Shown here piece by piece: positions 11,341 to 19,476 of a DNA stretch of 64,000 bases. How positions within the stretch are numbered: position 1 is the stretch's first letter; each line of letters opens with the position of its first letter. Under the pieces are notes generated by a model, which saw only the letters and a program-made list of their open reading frames with translations, was not told the DNA's origin and made no database searches. The stretch comes from Maritimibacter sp. DP1N21-5 (GTDB lineage: Bacteria > Pseudomonadota > Alphaproteobacteria > Rhodobacterales > Rhodobacteraceae): assembly GCF_019218295.1 (NCBI RefSeq), contig NZ_JAHUZF010000006.1, positions 1,860,001-1,924,000 on the forward strand. The letters run 5' to 3'. The position numbers and the translations under genes are program-made.

Positions 11341-13338
11341 ATGACGGACAAGACATCCGAGATGCCGCAGCCCCCGTCAGACGGGCCCGTCTATCTGCCG
11401 CAGCCCAAGCCGGTCTTGCGTATCATCACGGTCGTCGGCATCGCGCTCTCGCTGTTTCAGCTCTATGCCGCCGGCATCCAGCCACTGGGCCTTTTCTTCC
11501 AGCGTCCTATCCACCTTGGCTTCATCCTCGTCCTCGCCTTTCTGATGTTCCCCATCACAGGCAAGCGTCCGCGCGGTGTCATCGGATGGCTTATCGACGG
11601 GCCGTTGATCCTTTGCGGCATCCTCGTCGGCTACTGGGTGCCCGCCAACATCGACGCCATCGCCAATGCCATCGTGCCGCGCCAGATCGACGTCACCGTG
11701 GGGATCGTCACGGTCCTCGTCGTGCTCGAGGCTGCGCGCCGCGCCATTGGCCTCGGCATGACCATCGTGGGCGTCGTTTTCATCCTCTATGCATTCGCGG
11801 GCAACCGGGGCGAACTTCCGTTCCTGGCCGACCTCATGCCCGGCATCCTCAATCACCGGGGGTATTCGCTCGACCGCCTCGCCAGCCAGCTCACGCTCGG
11901 GGCCGAAGGGCTTTACGGCATCCCGCTGGGCGTGGCCGCCACCTTCATCTTCGTTTTCGTCCTCTTCGGGGCCTTCCTCGAGGTCACCGGCGCGGGCAAG
12001 TTCTTCATCGACCTCGCCTATGCCGCCACGGGTCGCCAGCGCGGCGGACCTGCCAAGGCCGCCGTGATCGCCAGCGCCGGCATGGGGTCGATCTCGGGCT
12101 CGGCCATTGCCAACGTGGTGACTACCGGGGCCTTCACCATCCCGCTCATGAAGAAACTCGGCTACCGCCCCGCGCAGGCCGGCGGGATCGAGGCCGCCGC
12201 CTCGACCGGCGGGCAGATCATGCCGCCGCTCATGGGCGCGGGGGCCTTCCTCATGTCCGAGTTCACGCGCACGCCCTATATCGACATCGTCCTCGTCTCG
12301 ATCTTTCCGGCCGTGCTTTACTTCGGCGCCGTCTATCTGCTCGTCCATATCGCCGCCGTGAAACAGGGGATGACCGGCCTCCCCGCTGCGGACCTGCCCA
12401 AGGTGCGGGACGTGCTGGCGGAGGGGTGGCATTTCCTTCTGCCCCTCGTCGCGCTCGTCTGGTTCCTCGTTCAGGGCTATTCCCCGATGCGCGTGGGCTA
12501 CTACGCCATCCTCGCTGTCATTGCCGCCGCCGTTCTGCGCGGGGTCATGAACTGGGTCTCCGAGGGGGCGTCGATGCAGGGTCTCGTCGCACTGACGAAG
12601 GCCGGCGTGATCAAGACCGGCGAAGCGCTGGAGCTTGGCGCGCGCAATGCCGTCGCCGTGTCCATGGCCTGTGCCGTGGCGGGGATCGTGGTCGGCGTCG
12701 TGGGACTGACGGGTCTGGGCCTCAAATTCTCGGCCATGATGCTCGCCTTCTCCGGCGGAAACATCCTGCTCGCGCTCATCCTCGTCATCCTCGCCTCGCT
12801 CATCCTCGGGATGGGGCTTCCGGTGACGGCCGCCTATATCGTCCTCATCATCCTCGTCGGCCCGGCCCTGACCGAGGATTTCGGCGTGCCGCTCCTCGTC
12901 GCGCATCTGGTCGTCTTCTGGTGGTCGCAGGATTCGAACGTCACGCCACCGGTGGCGCTGGCGGGCTTTGCGGGCGCGGCCATCGCGCGGGCTTCGCCGA
13001 TGGAGACCTCGGTTCAGGCGTGGAAATACGCCAAAGGGCTCTACCTCATCCCGCTCTTCATGGTGTTCAACCCGGTGATCATCCAAGGCGGCCCCCTGCC
13101 GCTGGTCCTGTGGAACGGGCTCATCGTCGTCATGGCGCTGGTCGCTTTCGCCGCGACGCTGGAAGGATTCATGTTCGCCCCGATGCCCATCTGGCAGCGC
13201 CTGCTGCTGGTGCCTGCCGTGGTCGCTGTGTTCTGGCAATCGGTGCCGGTCGAGGCTGCGGGCGCGGCAATCATCGCACTCGTGCTCGGGATGAACTGGA
13301 TCGCGGGACGATCAAAGCCCGCGCCTGTCACGCCCTAG
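11341..13338 (+). CDS. TRAP transporter fused 4TM/12TM permease
   Basis: This is the membrane component in which the small (DctQ) and large (DctM) subunits are fused, as usual for TAXI-type TRAP systems. The 665 residues are almost entirely hydrophobic, with about 16-18 spans. DctM-type motifs are visible: GSISGSAIANVVTTGAFTI (about 242-260), followed by the segment around AASTGGQIMPPLMGAGAF, and the second-half repeat GLPVTAAYIVL (about 493-503). It begins one base after the DUF1850 stop. No terminator is obvious before the next gene. Confidence 0.93.
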   Translation: MTDKTSEMPQPPSDGPVYLPQPKPVLRIITVVGIALSLFQLYAAGIQPLGLFFQRPIHLGFILVLAFLMFPITGKRPRGVIGWLIDGPLILCGILVGYWVPANIDAIANAIVPRQIDVTVGIVTVLVVLEAARRAIGLGMTIVGVVFILYAFAGNRGELPFLADLMPGILNHRGYSLDRLASQLTLGAEGLYGIPLGVAATFIFVFVLFGAFLEVTGAGKFFIDLAYAATGRQRGGPAKAAVIASAGMGSISGSAIANVVTTGAFTIPLMKKLGYRPAQAGGIEAAASTGGQIMPPLMGAGAFLMSEFTRTPYIDIVLVSIFPAVLYFGAVYLLVHIAAVKQGMTGLPAADLPKVRDVLAEGWHFLLPLVALVWFLVQGYSPMRVGYYAILAVIAAAVLRGVMNWVSEGASMQGLVALTKAGVIKTGEALELGARNAVAVSMACAVAGIVVGVVGLTGLGLKFSAMMLAFSGGNILLALILVILASLILGMGLPVTAAYIVLIILVGPALTEDFGVPLLVAHLVVFWWSQDSNVTPPVALAGFAGAAIARASPMETSVQAWKYAKGLYLIPLFMVFNPVIIQGGPLPLVLWNGLIVVMALVAFAATLEGFMFAPMPIWQRLLLVPAVVAVFWQSVPVEAAGAAIIALVLGMNWIAGRSKPAPVTP

Positions 13339-13487
13339 CGACGAGGTCGCAACCCCGTTGGTCGTAAGCATACGTTCCTTATGTGCCCGCTGCGCCTCTC
13401 ACGCCGCCCGTTTACCATGCCGCCCGGAGCGCTAATCTGTCCGCCGGAGGACCCCATGACAGCACGCATATGCCGCGAGGCGACCCG

Positions 13488-14990
13488 ATGAATCCAGCGC
13501 TCTGGCTCGCCCGGGCGGCGACGCGCACCCCCGAAGCCCCCGCGCTGTTTCATGGCACCGACCTTGTCGCAACCTACAGCGCCTTGGACCGTGACGCGGC
13601 AGCCATCGGGGCGGGTCTGGTCGCGAAGGGGATCGGCCCCGGCGACCGCGTGGCGATCTTCCTGTCCAACAGCCCCGAGTTCCTCCCGATCCTCTTCGGC
13701 ATCTGGTATGTCGGGGCCACCGCCGTGCCGATCAATGCGAAACTGCATCCGAAAGAGGTGGCCTATATCCTGACCGCCTCTGACGCTGGCCTCGCCTTCG
13801 TGAAGGACGCAGACGCATTCCCCGAGGCGTCCATTCCCCTGATCGAGCCGAACGGTGACGCCTTCTCGGCGGTCAGGGCCACCGCGCCCCTCGACGCGCC
13901 CCAAGTGATGAACCCTGACGACACGCTCTGGCTCTTCTATACCTCCGGCACCACAGGCCGACCAAAGGGCGCCCAGCTGACCGGTGCGAACCTGGCCGCC
14001 ATGTCGCTTGCCTATTTGGCGGATGTGGACCGGGTCGATCCGGGCGATGCCGCCCTCTACGCCGCGCCGATGTCCCATGGGGCGGGGCTCTATGCGCTGG
14101 TTCATGTGCTCATGGGCGCGCGCCACGTGATCCCGAATTCCGGCGGCTTCGATCCGGCCGAGATCTTCGATCTCGCCGCCCATCACAACAATGTCTCGAT
14201 GTTCGCGGCCCCCACCATGGTCAAGCGCATGGTCGAGGCGGCCCGGGTCACGGGGACGACGGGCCACGGCATCAAGACAGTCGTCTATGGCGGCGGGCCG
14301 ATGTATGTCGCCGACATCAAGGCCGCGCTCGATACCTTCGGCCCGAAGTTCGTCCAGATCTACGGTCAGGGCGAGGCACCCATGGCCATCACCGCCCTCT
14401 CGCGCGAGGATATCGCCGAGAGCACCCATCCCGACTGGGACCGCCGGCTGGCATCTGTCGGACGGGCGCAGAGTGTGGGCGCGATCGCGATCCTCGACCC
14501 TGATGGCGAGCCCCTGCCACCCGGCGAAACCGGCGAGATCGCGGTCAAGGGCCCCATCGTGATGGCGGGTTACCTCGACGCGCCCGAGGCGAACGCCCGC
14601 GCGTTTCGCGACGGTTGGCTCCTGACGGGCGATGTCGGGCACCTTGATCCCGACGGTTACCTGACGCTCCATGACCGGGCCAAGGACATGATCATCTCGG
14701 GCGGGTCGAACATCTACCCGCGCGAGGTGGAAGAGGCCCTGCTCACCCACCCCGGCGTCACCGAAGTATCGGTCGTGGGCGAGGCGCATCCGGAATGGGG
14801 GGAAATCGTCGTGGCCTTCGTCGTTGGCACCGCCACGCCCGAGGACCTCGACGCCACCTGCACCGCCTCGATCGCGCGGTTCAAGAAGCCCAAACGCTAT
14901 CTCTTCGTGCCGGAACTGCCAAAGAACAACTACGGCAAGGTGCTCAAGACCGAGTTGCGCGCGATGCTGGAGGACCAAAGGGGCGCCTGA
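13488..14990 (+). CDS. Class I AMP-forming acyl-CoA synthetase
   Basis: An ANL-superfamily ligase making an acyl-CoA through an acyl-adenylate. From the chosen ATG the protein has 500 residues. It shows the P-loop-like YTSGTTGRPKGAQ (about 154-166), the adenylation motifs YGQGEAP (about 289-295) and GWLLTGDVGHLDPDGYL (about 376-392), and the C-terminal catalytic lysine in PKNNYGKVLK. GAGG lies 7 bases before the ATG at 13488; upstream in-frame ATGs at 13383 and 13470 lack as good a site. The substrate (aromatic, medium-chain or malonate-like) is not clear. A hairpin immediately follows. Confidence 0.85.
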   Translation: MNPALWLARAATRTPEAPALFHGTDLVATYSALDRDAAAIGAGLVAKGIGPGDRVAIFLSNSPEFLPILFGIWYVGATAVPINAKLHPKEVAYILTASDAGLAFVKDADAFPEASIPLIEPNGDAFSAVRATAPLDAPQVMNPDDTLWLFYTSGTTGRPKGAQLTGANLAAMSLAYLADVDRVDPGDAALYAAPMSHGAGLYALVHVLMGARHVIPNSGGFDPAEIFDLAAHHNNVSMFAAPTMVKRMVEAARVTGTTGHGIKTVVYGGGPMYVADIKAALDTFGPKFVQIYGQGEAPMAITALSREDIAESTHPDWDRRLASVGRAQSVGAIAILDPDGEPLPPGETGEIAVKGPIVMAGYLDAPEANARAFRDGWLLTGDVGHLDPDGYLTLHDRAKDMIISGGSNIYPREVEEALLTHPGVTEVSVVGEAHPEWGEIVVAFVVGTATPEDLDATCTASIARFKKPKRYLFVPELPKNNYGKVLKTELRAMLEDQRGA

Positions 14991-14998
14991 GCGCCCCT
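14979..14998. terminator. Bidirectional terminator hairpin between acyl-CoA synthetase and purU
   Basis: AGGGGCGC pairs with GCGCCCCT around CTGA; the left arm lies inside the last codons of the synthetase gene. It is followed by a pyrimidine run (CCTCCTCTCC). The convergent purU gene ends at 15020, so the element can serve both. Confidence 0.6.
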
Positions 14999-15019
14999 CC
15001 TCTCCTTGCGACCTGGGCC

Positions 15020-15904
15020 TCAGCCCATCCGTTCGGAGGCATAGCCCCCCGGCGAGGCGGGGAAGACGACGGTCTTGTTGCCGTTCAGGAAAACGCGGTG
15101 GTGGATGTGGGCGTGAATCGCGCGGGCAAAGACCTGTGCTTCCACGTCCCGCCCCAGCGACACGTAATCGTCGGGAGACTGCGCGTGGGTGATGCGCACG
15201 ATGTCCTGTTCGATGATCGGACCTTCGTCGAGATCCGCGGTCACGTAATGCGCCGTCGCCCCGATCAGCTTCACGCCACGCTCGAAGGCCTGCTTGTAAG
15301 GGTTCGCCCCCTTGAAGGAGGGCAGGAACGAGTGGTGGATGTTGATGATCCGGCCCGACATCTTCTGGCACATCTGGTCCGAAAGGATCTGCATGTAGCG
15401 GGCGAGCACGATGAGCTCCGCGCCCGAATCCTCGACGACCTGCATGATCTGGGCCTCGGCCTGCGGCTTGTTGTCTTTCGTGACCTTGATGCAGTGGAAC
15501 GGAATGTCGTGGTTCACGACAACCTTCTGGTAATCCATGTGGTTCGAGATCACGGCCACGATGTCGATCGGCAGCGCGCCAATCCGCCAGCGATAAAGCA
15601 GGTCGTTGAGGCAGTGACCGAAGCGGCTCACCATGATCACGACCTTTACCTTCTCGCCTTCGTCGTGGAACGAGAAATCCATGTCGAAGGGCTTCGCCAC
15701 ATCGACGAAATCGGCCTCGAGCACATCGCGCAGCACGCCGCCTTCCGACGAAAAGCTCACCCGCATGAAGAACTTGCCCGTCTCGAAATCATCGAACTGG
15801 CTCGAGTCGGTGATGTTGCATTCGTGGGTCGCGAGGAAATTCGCGATGGCGGCGACGATCCCCCGCGTGGATTTGCAGGTGACGGTCAGGACGTATTTGG
15901 ACAT
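15020..15904 (-). CDS. purU: Formyltetrahydrofolate deformylase (PurU)
   Basis: PurU hydrolyses 10-formyl-tetrahydrofolate to formate and THF. The 294-residue protein has an N-terminal ACT domain (about 1-80, beginning MSKYVLTVTCKSTRGIVAAI) and a C-terminal formyltransferase-fold domain with the signature INIHHSFLPSFKGANPY (about 202-218) and ATAHYVTADLDEGPIIEQD. The ATG at 15904 gives the normal N-terminus; longer in-frame extensions upstream look non-coding. In Rhodobacteraceae purU copies often serve one-carbon release from demethylation. Here it neighbours a GFA-family gene on the same strand. Confidence 0.92.
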   Translation of the reverse strand: MSKYVLTVTCKSTRGIVAAIANFLATHECNITDSSQFDDFETGKFFMRVSFSSEGGVLRDVLEADFVDVAKPFDMDFSFHDEGEKVKVVIMVSRFGHCLNDLLYRWRIGALPIDIVAVISNHMDYQKVVVNHDIPFHCIKVTKDNKPQAEAQIMQVVEDSGAELIVLARYMQILSDQMCQKMSGRIINIHHSFLPSFKGANPYKQAFERGVKLIGATAHYVTADLDEGPIIEQDIVRITHAQSPDDYVSLGRDVEAQVFARAIHAHIHHRVFLNGNKTVVFPASPGGYASERMG

Positions 15905-16169
15905 GCGTTTCTTCTTCCTTGCACTATCGGTTCGCAGCGTGCGTTGCATTCCACGGGATCGCCGGGGCGTTAAGCTCAATTTCACGACTCGATCATTCAA
16001 TTTGAACAATCGGCGGCCCGGATCGGTCCGCAGGTTTCCGATGGTGACCGAACCGTTCCTGCCCGGAACCCCGGTTGCCCATCGCGCCCCCATGAAAGGC
16101 GAGGAACGCGCGCGGTCCCGCCACCGCGCGGCGCAAACGCGTCGGAAAACGACCTCTGGCCGGAAACCG

Positions 16170-16625
16170 TCACTGGCCGCGCAGTCGAGGCGAGTCTCCG
16201 GCGACCGGCGCATAGCTTGCTGTCGTCTCGTGGCTCTCTGCGAGCGCGAGTGTCACGAAGGGGGCCTTCGACCGGGTAAAGACCTCTCTGGTGACATCGA
16301 ACCAGAAACTCGGCGGATCGAACGTGCCCGCCGCAACCCCGATCACCCCGTCCCAAAGGCCGAGCGTCCAGAACAGGGTCGTGCCGCAGGTGGGGCAGAA
16401 CTGCGTTTCGAACGACCGCCCGCTTTCGGTGGTGAACCGGTAGCGATTCAGTTCGCCCGAGCGCACCTCGACCTGTTCCCCGTTGAAATAGGCCGAGACG
16501 CCAAAGGCGCTGCCCGTCCGCGTCTGGCAATAGCGGCAATGGCAGACCGCCGTCCTGTGGGGCTGTCCCGTTGTGCGGTAGCGGACGCTGCCGCATTGAC
16601 AGCCCCCTTCGTGAATTTCCGACAT
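16170..16625 (-). CDS. GFA-family (CENP-V/GFA domain) zinc protein
   Basis: The 151-residue protein contains the zinc-binding cysteines of the glutathione-dependent formaldehyde-activating (GFA) fold: GGCQCGSVRY (about 8-17), CHCRYC (about 28-33) and CPTCGT (about 77-82). The family includes a proposed S-hydroxymethylglutathione synthase, though most members lack a proven reaction. The ATG at 16625 is about 100 bases from the divergent IclR-family gene. Between it and purU (15905-16169) I see no gene; a short palindrome TTCAAATTGAA is at 15996-16006. Confidence 0.85.
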   Translation of the reverse strand: MSEIHEGGCQCGSVRYRTTGQPHRTAVCHCRYCQTRTGSAFGVSAYFNGEQVEVRSGELNRYRFTTESGRSFETQFCPTCGTTLFWTLGLWDGVIGVAAGTFDPPSFWFDVTREVFTRSKAPFVTLALAESHETTASYAPVAGDSPRLRGQ

Positions 16626-16727
16626 GCGCTTCTCCGTTTTCCGGTAACCTGCCCAGCGCCACGATCCTCTGGCAACGGGAAAAATCCGCAGCTAACCTCC
16701 TGCCACCACAGAAGGACGCAGAGCCCC

Positions 16728-17534
16728 ATGGCCGAAAGCCAAGTCAAGACGATCCGGGCACTCGCCCGCGGGCTGGACGTGCTACAGCTCTTGCAGCGTT
16801 CGGGCGCGATGCGGCTTCAGGACCTGCACCGCGAGACCGGGTTACCCAAAGCGTCGCTCCTGCGAATCCTGAAGACCCTGATGGAACAGGGCGTCGTCTG
16901 GCAACGGATGGTGGACGGGGCCTATCTGCCCTCGCACTCGCTTGCCGAACTTGCCGGCCGAATGGACCGCGAAGGGGCGCTCGTGGAAACCGCAGGGCCG
17001 GTGCTGGCCCGGCTGACCGAGACGATCGAATGGCCCTCGGTCCTCGCTGTGCCGAGGCTCACCTCAATGGAGGTGCTCGAAACCAACGTCACACGGTCCT
17101 ACTTCGACCATATCGCGGTAGGCCCGGTCGGCTATCAGGTCAACATCCTGCGCTCCGCTTCTGGCCGCGCCTTTCTGTCCTTTTGCGAGGAAGCGACCCG
17201 CGCGGCGATGCTCGACGCTCTGCGCCGGTCCGTGCGCAAGGGCGACCGTGTGGCCCATTCCCCCGCCTATATCGACCGCGTCCTGGCCGAGACCCGGGCC
17301 CAAGGCTTTGCCCTGCGCGACCCGGACTTCGGCGGCGACTACGACGAGGGTCGCGATGCCGTGGACGACGGCCGTGATTCCATCGCCGTGCCGATCAGGC
17401 TGGGGTCGCACGTCCCGGCAACGATCAACATCACCTGGTCGAAACGCGCCTACTTGCGTGACGAGGCGGTGCCACGGCTCGCCGCCCCGGCTCTGGCTGC
17501 CGCCGCGGAAATCGCAGCGCGGTTTTCGGGGTGA
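16728..17534 (+). CDS. IclR-family transcriptional regulator
   Basis: The 268-residue regulator has an N-terminal winged helix-turn-helix (about 8-68, including RLQDLHRETGLPKASLLRIL) and a C-terminal IclR effector domain with a GRAFLSF segment and the late DDGRDSIAVPIRLG. The ATG at 16728 is chosen because it gives the standard IclR start; longer upstream frames overlap the GFA gene. It lies 99 bases upstream of, and in the same direction as, the biotin carboxylase operon, so it is the natural candidate regulator of that operon. The effector is unknown; IclR proteins of catabolic clusters usually bind a pathway acid. Confidence 0.88.
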   Translation: MAESQVKTIRALARGLDVLQLLQRSGAMRLQDLHRETGLPKASLLRILKTLMEQGVVWQRMVDGAYLPSHSLAELAGRMDREGALVETAGPVLARLTETIEWPSVLAVPRLTSMEVLETNVTRSYFDHIAVGPVGYQVNILRSASGRAFLSFCEEATRAAMLDALRRSVRKGDRVAHSPAYIDRVLAETRAQGFALRDPDFGGDYDEGRDAVDDGRDSIAVPIRLGSHVPATINITWSKRAYLRDEAVPRLAAPALAAAAEIAARFSG

Positions 17535-17566
17535 TTTCATTGCGTGAAACCTTGCCCGTCGCCTGA

Positions 17567-17595
17567 TTGAGCGGCTCCACCCTGCCGCCTAGCGT
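17567..17595 (+). promoter_or_regulatory. Candidate sigma-70 promoter of the carboxylase operon
   Basis: TTGAGC (17567-17572), a 17-base spacer and TAGCGT (17590-17595) lie 38 bases before the BCCP start, downstream of the IclR gene stop. An IclR-type operator would be expected to overlap this region; I cannot define one with confidence. Confidence 0.5.
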
Positions 17596-17633
17596 CGTCT
17601 CGACATCTTACGTGTGCCTTGGGAGGAGACACC

Positions 17634-18101
17634 ATGAGCGGCCTCACGCGCTCCGACATCGACGACATCCTGCGCCTGATCGACGCCTCCGACTTTGACG
17701 AGTTGAAGCTGGAGATGGGCGACACGAAGATCGAATTGCGTCGCCGGGGCGCGGCAGCACCGCAGGCCCAGCCCGCTCCGGCCCCTGCCCCACAAGCCAC
17801 TCAGCCCACATTGGAGAAGCCCCCTGCGCCAGTGCAGGCGCCGGTCGTCGCGTCGGGCGGCGGATCGGAAGTGCCCGCGCCGCTTCTGGGCACCTTCTAC
17901 CATGCGCCAAAACCCGGGGCCGACCCTTTCGTCAAACCCGGGGACCGTGTGAACCCTGAAACCGTCATCGGCATCATCGAGGTGATGAAGCTGATGAACT
18001 CGGTCGAAGCCGGGATCGCGGGCACGGTGATCGACTTCGTCGCGCCCAATGGCGAACTCGTCGAGCACGGTCAGACGCTCATCCGCATTCAGCCGGACTA
18101 A
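17634..18101 (+). CDS. Biotin carboxyl carrier protein (AccB-like)
   Basis: This is a stand-alone biotin carrier that shuttles carboxyl groups between the biotin carboxylase and carboxyltransferase encoded next. The 155-residue protein has an AccB-type N-terminal region, a Pro/Ala linker (about 40-72) and a C-terminal biotinyl domain. The thumb-like segment LLGTFYHAPKPGADPF and the biotinylation site EVMKLMN (Lys119) are both visible. The ATG at 17634 follows GGGAGGAG. The gene begins the operon and ends 4 bases before the biotin carboxylase start. It looks like a second, pathway-specific AccB, because no accA or accD is nearby. Confidence 0.9.
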   Translation: MSGLTRSDIDDILRLIDASDFDELKLEMGDTKIELRRRGAAAPQAQPAPAPAPQATQPTLEKPPAPVQAPVVASGGGSEVPAPLLGTFYHAPKPGADPFVKPGDRVNPETVIGIIEVMKLMNSVEAGIAGTVIDFVAPNGELVEHGQTLIRIQPD

Positions 18102-18105
18102 GATC

Positions 18106-19476
18106 ATGGCCAAGATCAAACGCATCTTCATCTCCAACCGCGGCGAGATCGCGGTGCGCGTGATCCGCACGGCGCGAGCACTTGGTATCGAAACGGTGCT
18201 GGGCGTGTCCGAGGCCGATCGCGACACGCTGGGCGCGAAACTGGCCACGCGGACCGTCTGCCTGGGGCCGGCGGCGGCCACGCAAAGCTACCTGAAGGTC
18301 GAAACAGTCGTCGAGGCCGCCAAGGGCACCGGATGTGACGCACTCCATCCCGGCTACGGTTTTCTGTCGGAAAACAAACGCCTCGCCGAGGCCTGCGCCA
18401 AGGAAGGGATCGTCTTCATCGGCCCCTCTCCCGACAACCTCGACGCCGTGGGCGACAAGCTGACGGCCCGAAACCACGCCGAAGCGGCCGGGGTGCCGCT
18501 TGTCCCCGGCGGGTCAATCGAGACCGCCGAGGAAGGTCTGGCGATAGCCGAGGAGGTGGGCTTCCCGATGCTCATCAAAGCCGTCTCTGGCGGTGGCGGG
18601 CGCGGCATGAAGCGGGTGAACTCCGCCGCCGAACTGCCGAAACAGATCGACATGGCGATTTCCGAAGCCTCTGCCGCCTTTGGCGACGGGCGCATCTATA
18701 TGGAGCGTTTCGTGACCGTGGGTCGACACGTGGAAGTGCAGATCATCTCGGACGGCGAGACGGTGATCCACGCGGGCGAGCGCGATTGCTCGGTCCAGCG
18801 GCGATATCAGAAGGTGGTGGAAGAGGCCCCCGCGCCGGGTCTGCAGTCCGCGCTCAGGCAGGGGCTGCTCGATGCGGCGGTGAAATACGCCCGTCACATC
18901 AACTACAAATCCTTGGGCACCGTCGAGTTCCTCGTCGATGTGGAACGGGGCGAGTTCTATTTCCTGGAAATGAACGCCCGTGTGCAGGTCGAACATCCCG
19001 TGACCGAAGCGATCACCGGTCTGGACCTCATCGCGCTCCAGATCGCGATTGCCGAAGGGCAACCGCTGGGCCTCACCCAGGACGATATCAGCCTCACCGG
19101 CCATGCCATCGAATGTCGGCTCAACGCCGAGGACATGGACCGCGATTTCATGCCCTCGCCCGGTCGCGTGACCCAAGCGTGGTTCCCGCCGATCCCCGGC
19201 CTGCGCGTGGACACCCATATGCAGCCCGGCGCGATGATCTCGCCCTATTACGACAGCATGGTGGCCAAGCTCATCGCCTATGGCGAGACGCGGGACAAGG
19301 CGGTCGAGGTCATGTCTACCGCGCTCAAGGTCACGGAACTCACCGGCGTGACCACCAACGCGCCGCTCCACATGGCGATCATGGACGACGCTGAATTCCA
19401 AGCGGGCGGCGTCGATACGAATTACCTACCCGGGCTTCTGGCCCGGATCGCAGCCAAAAAGGAGGCCGCGGAATGA
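18106..19476 (+). CDS. Biotin carboxylase (AccC-like)
   Basis: ATP-grasp enzyme that carboxylates the biotin of BCCP with bicarbonate. The 456 residues match AccC length. It starts with KRIFISNRGEIAVRVIRTA, has the glycine-rich loop SGGGGRGMKRV (about 163-173), and the active-site strand EMNARVQVEHPVTE (about 288-301). The carboxyl end lacks any biotinyl domain, consistent with the separate BCCP. The start ATG at 18106 is preferred over an earlier in-frame start inside the BCCP gene. Its stop overlaps the carboxyltransferase start by 4 bases. Confidence 0.93.
   Translation: MAKIKRIFISNRGEIAVRVIRTARALGIETVLGVSEADRDTLGAKLATRTVCLGPAAATQSYLKVETVVEAAKGTGCDALHPGYGFLSENKRLAEACAKEGIVFIGPSPDNLDAVGDKLTARNHAEAAGVPLVPGGSIETAEEGLAIAEEVGFPMLIKAVSGGGGRGMKRVNSAAELPKQIDMAISEASAAFGDGRIYMERFVTVGRHVEVQIISDGETVIHAGERDCSVQRRYQKVVEEAPAPGLQSALRQGLLDAAVKYARHINYKSLGTVEFLVDVERGEFYFLEMNARVQVEHPVTEAITGLDLIALQIAIAEGQPLGLTQDDISLTGHAIECRLNAEDMDRDFMPSPGRVTQAWFPPIPGLRVDTHMQPGAMISPYYDSMVAKLIAYGETRDKAVEVMSTALKVTELTGVTTNAPLHMAIMDDAEFQAGGVDTNYLPGLLARIAAKKEAAE

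Noticed and set aside
11377..13239. 620-codon minus-strand frame opposite the TRAP permease
   Set aside because: Extreme Asp/Glu/His/Arg composition and complete overlap with a strongly supported membrane-protein gene; shadow frame.
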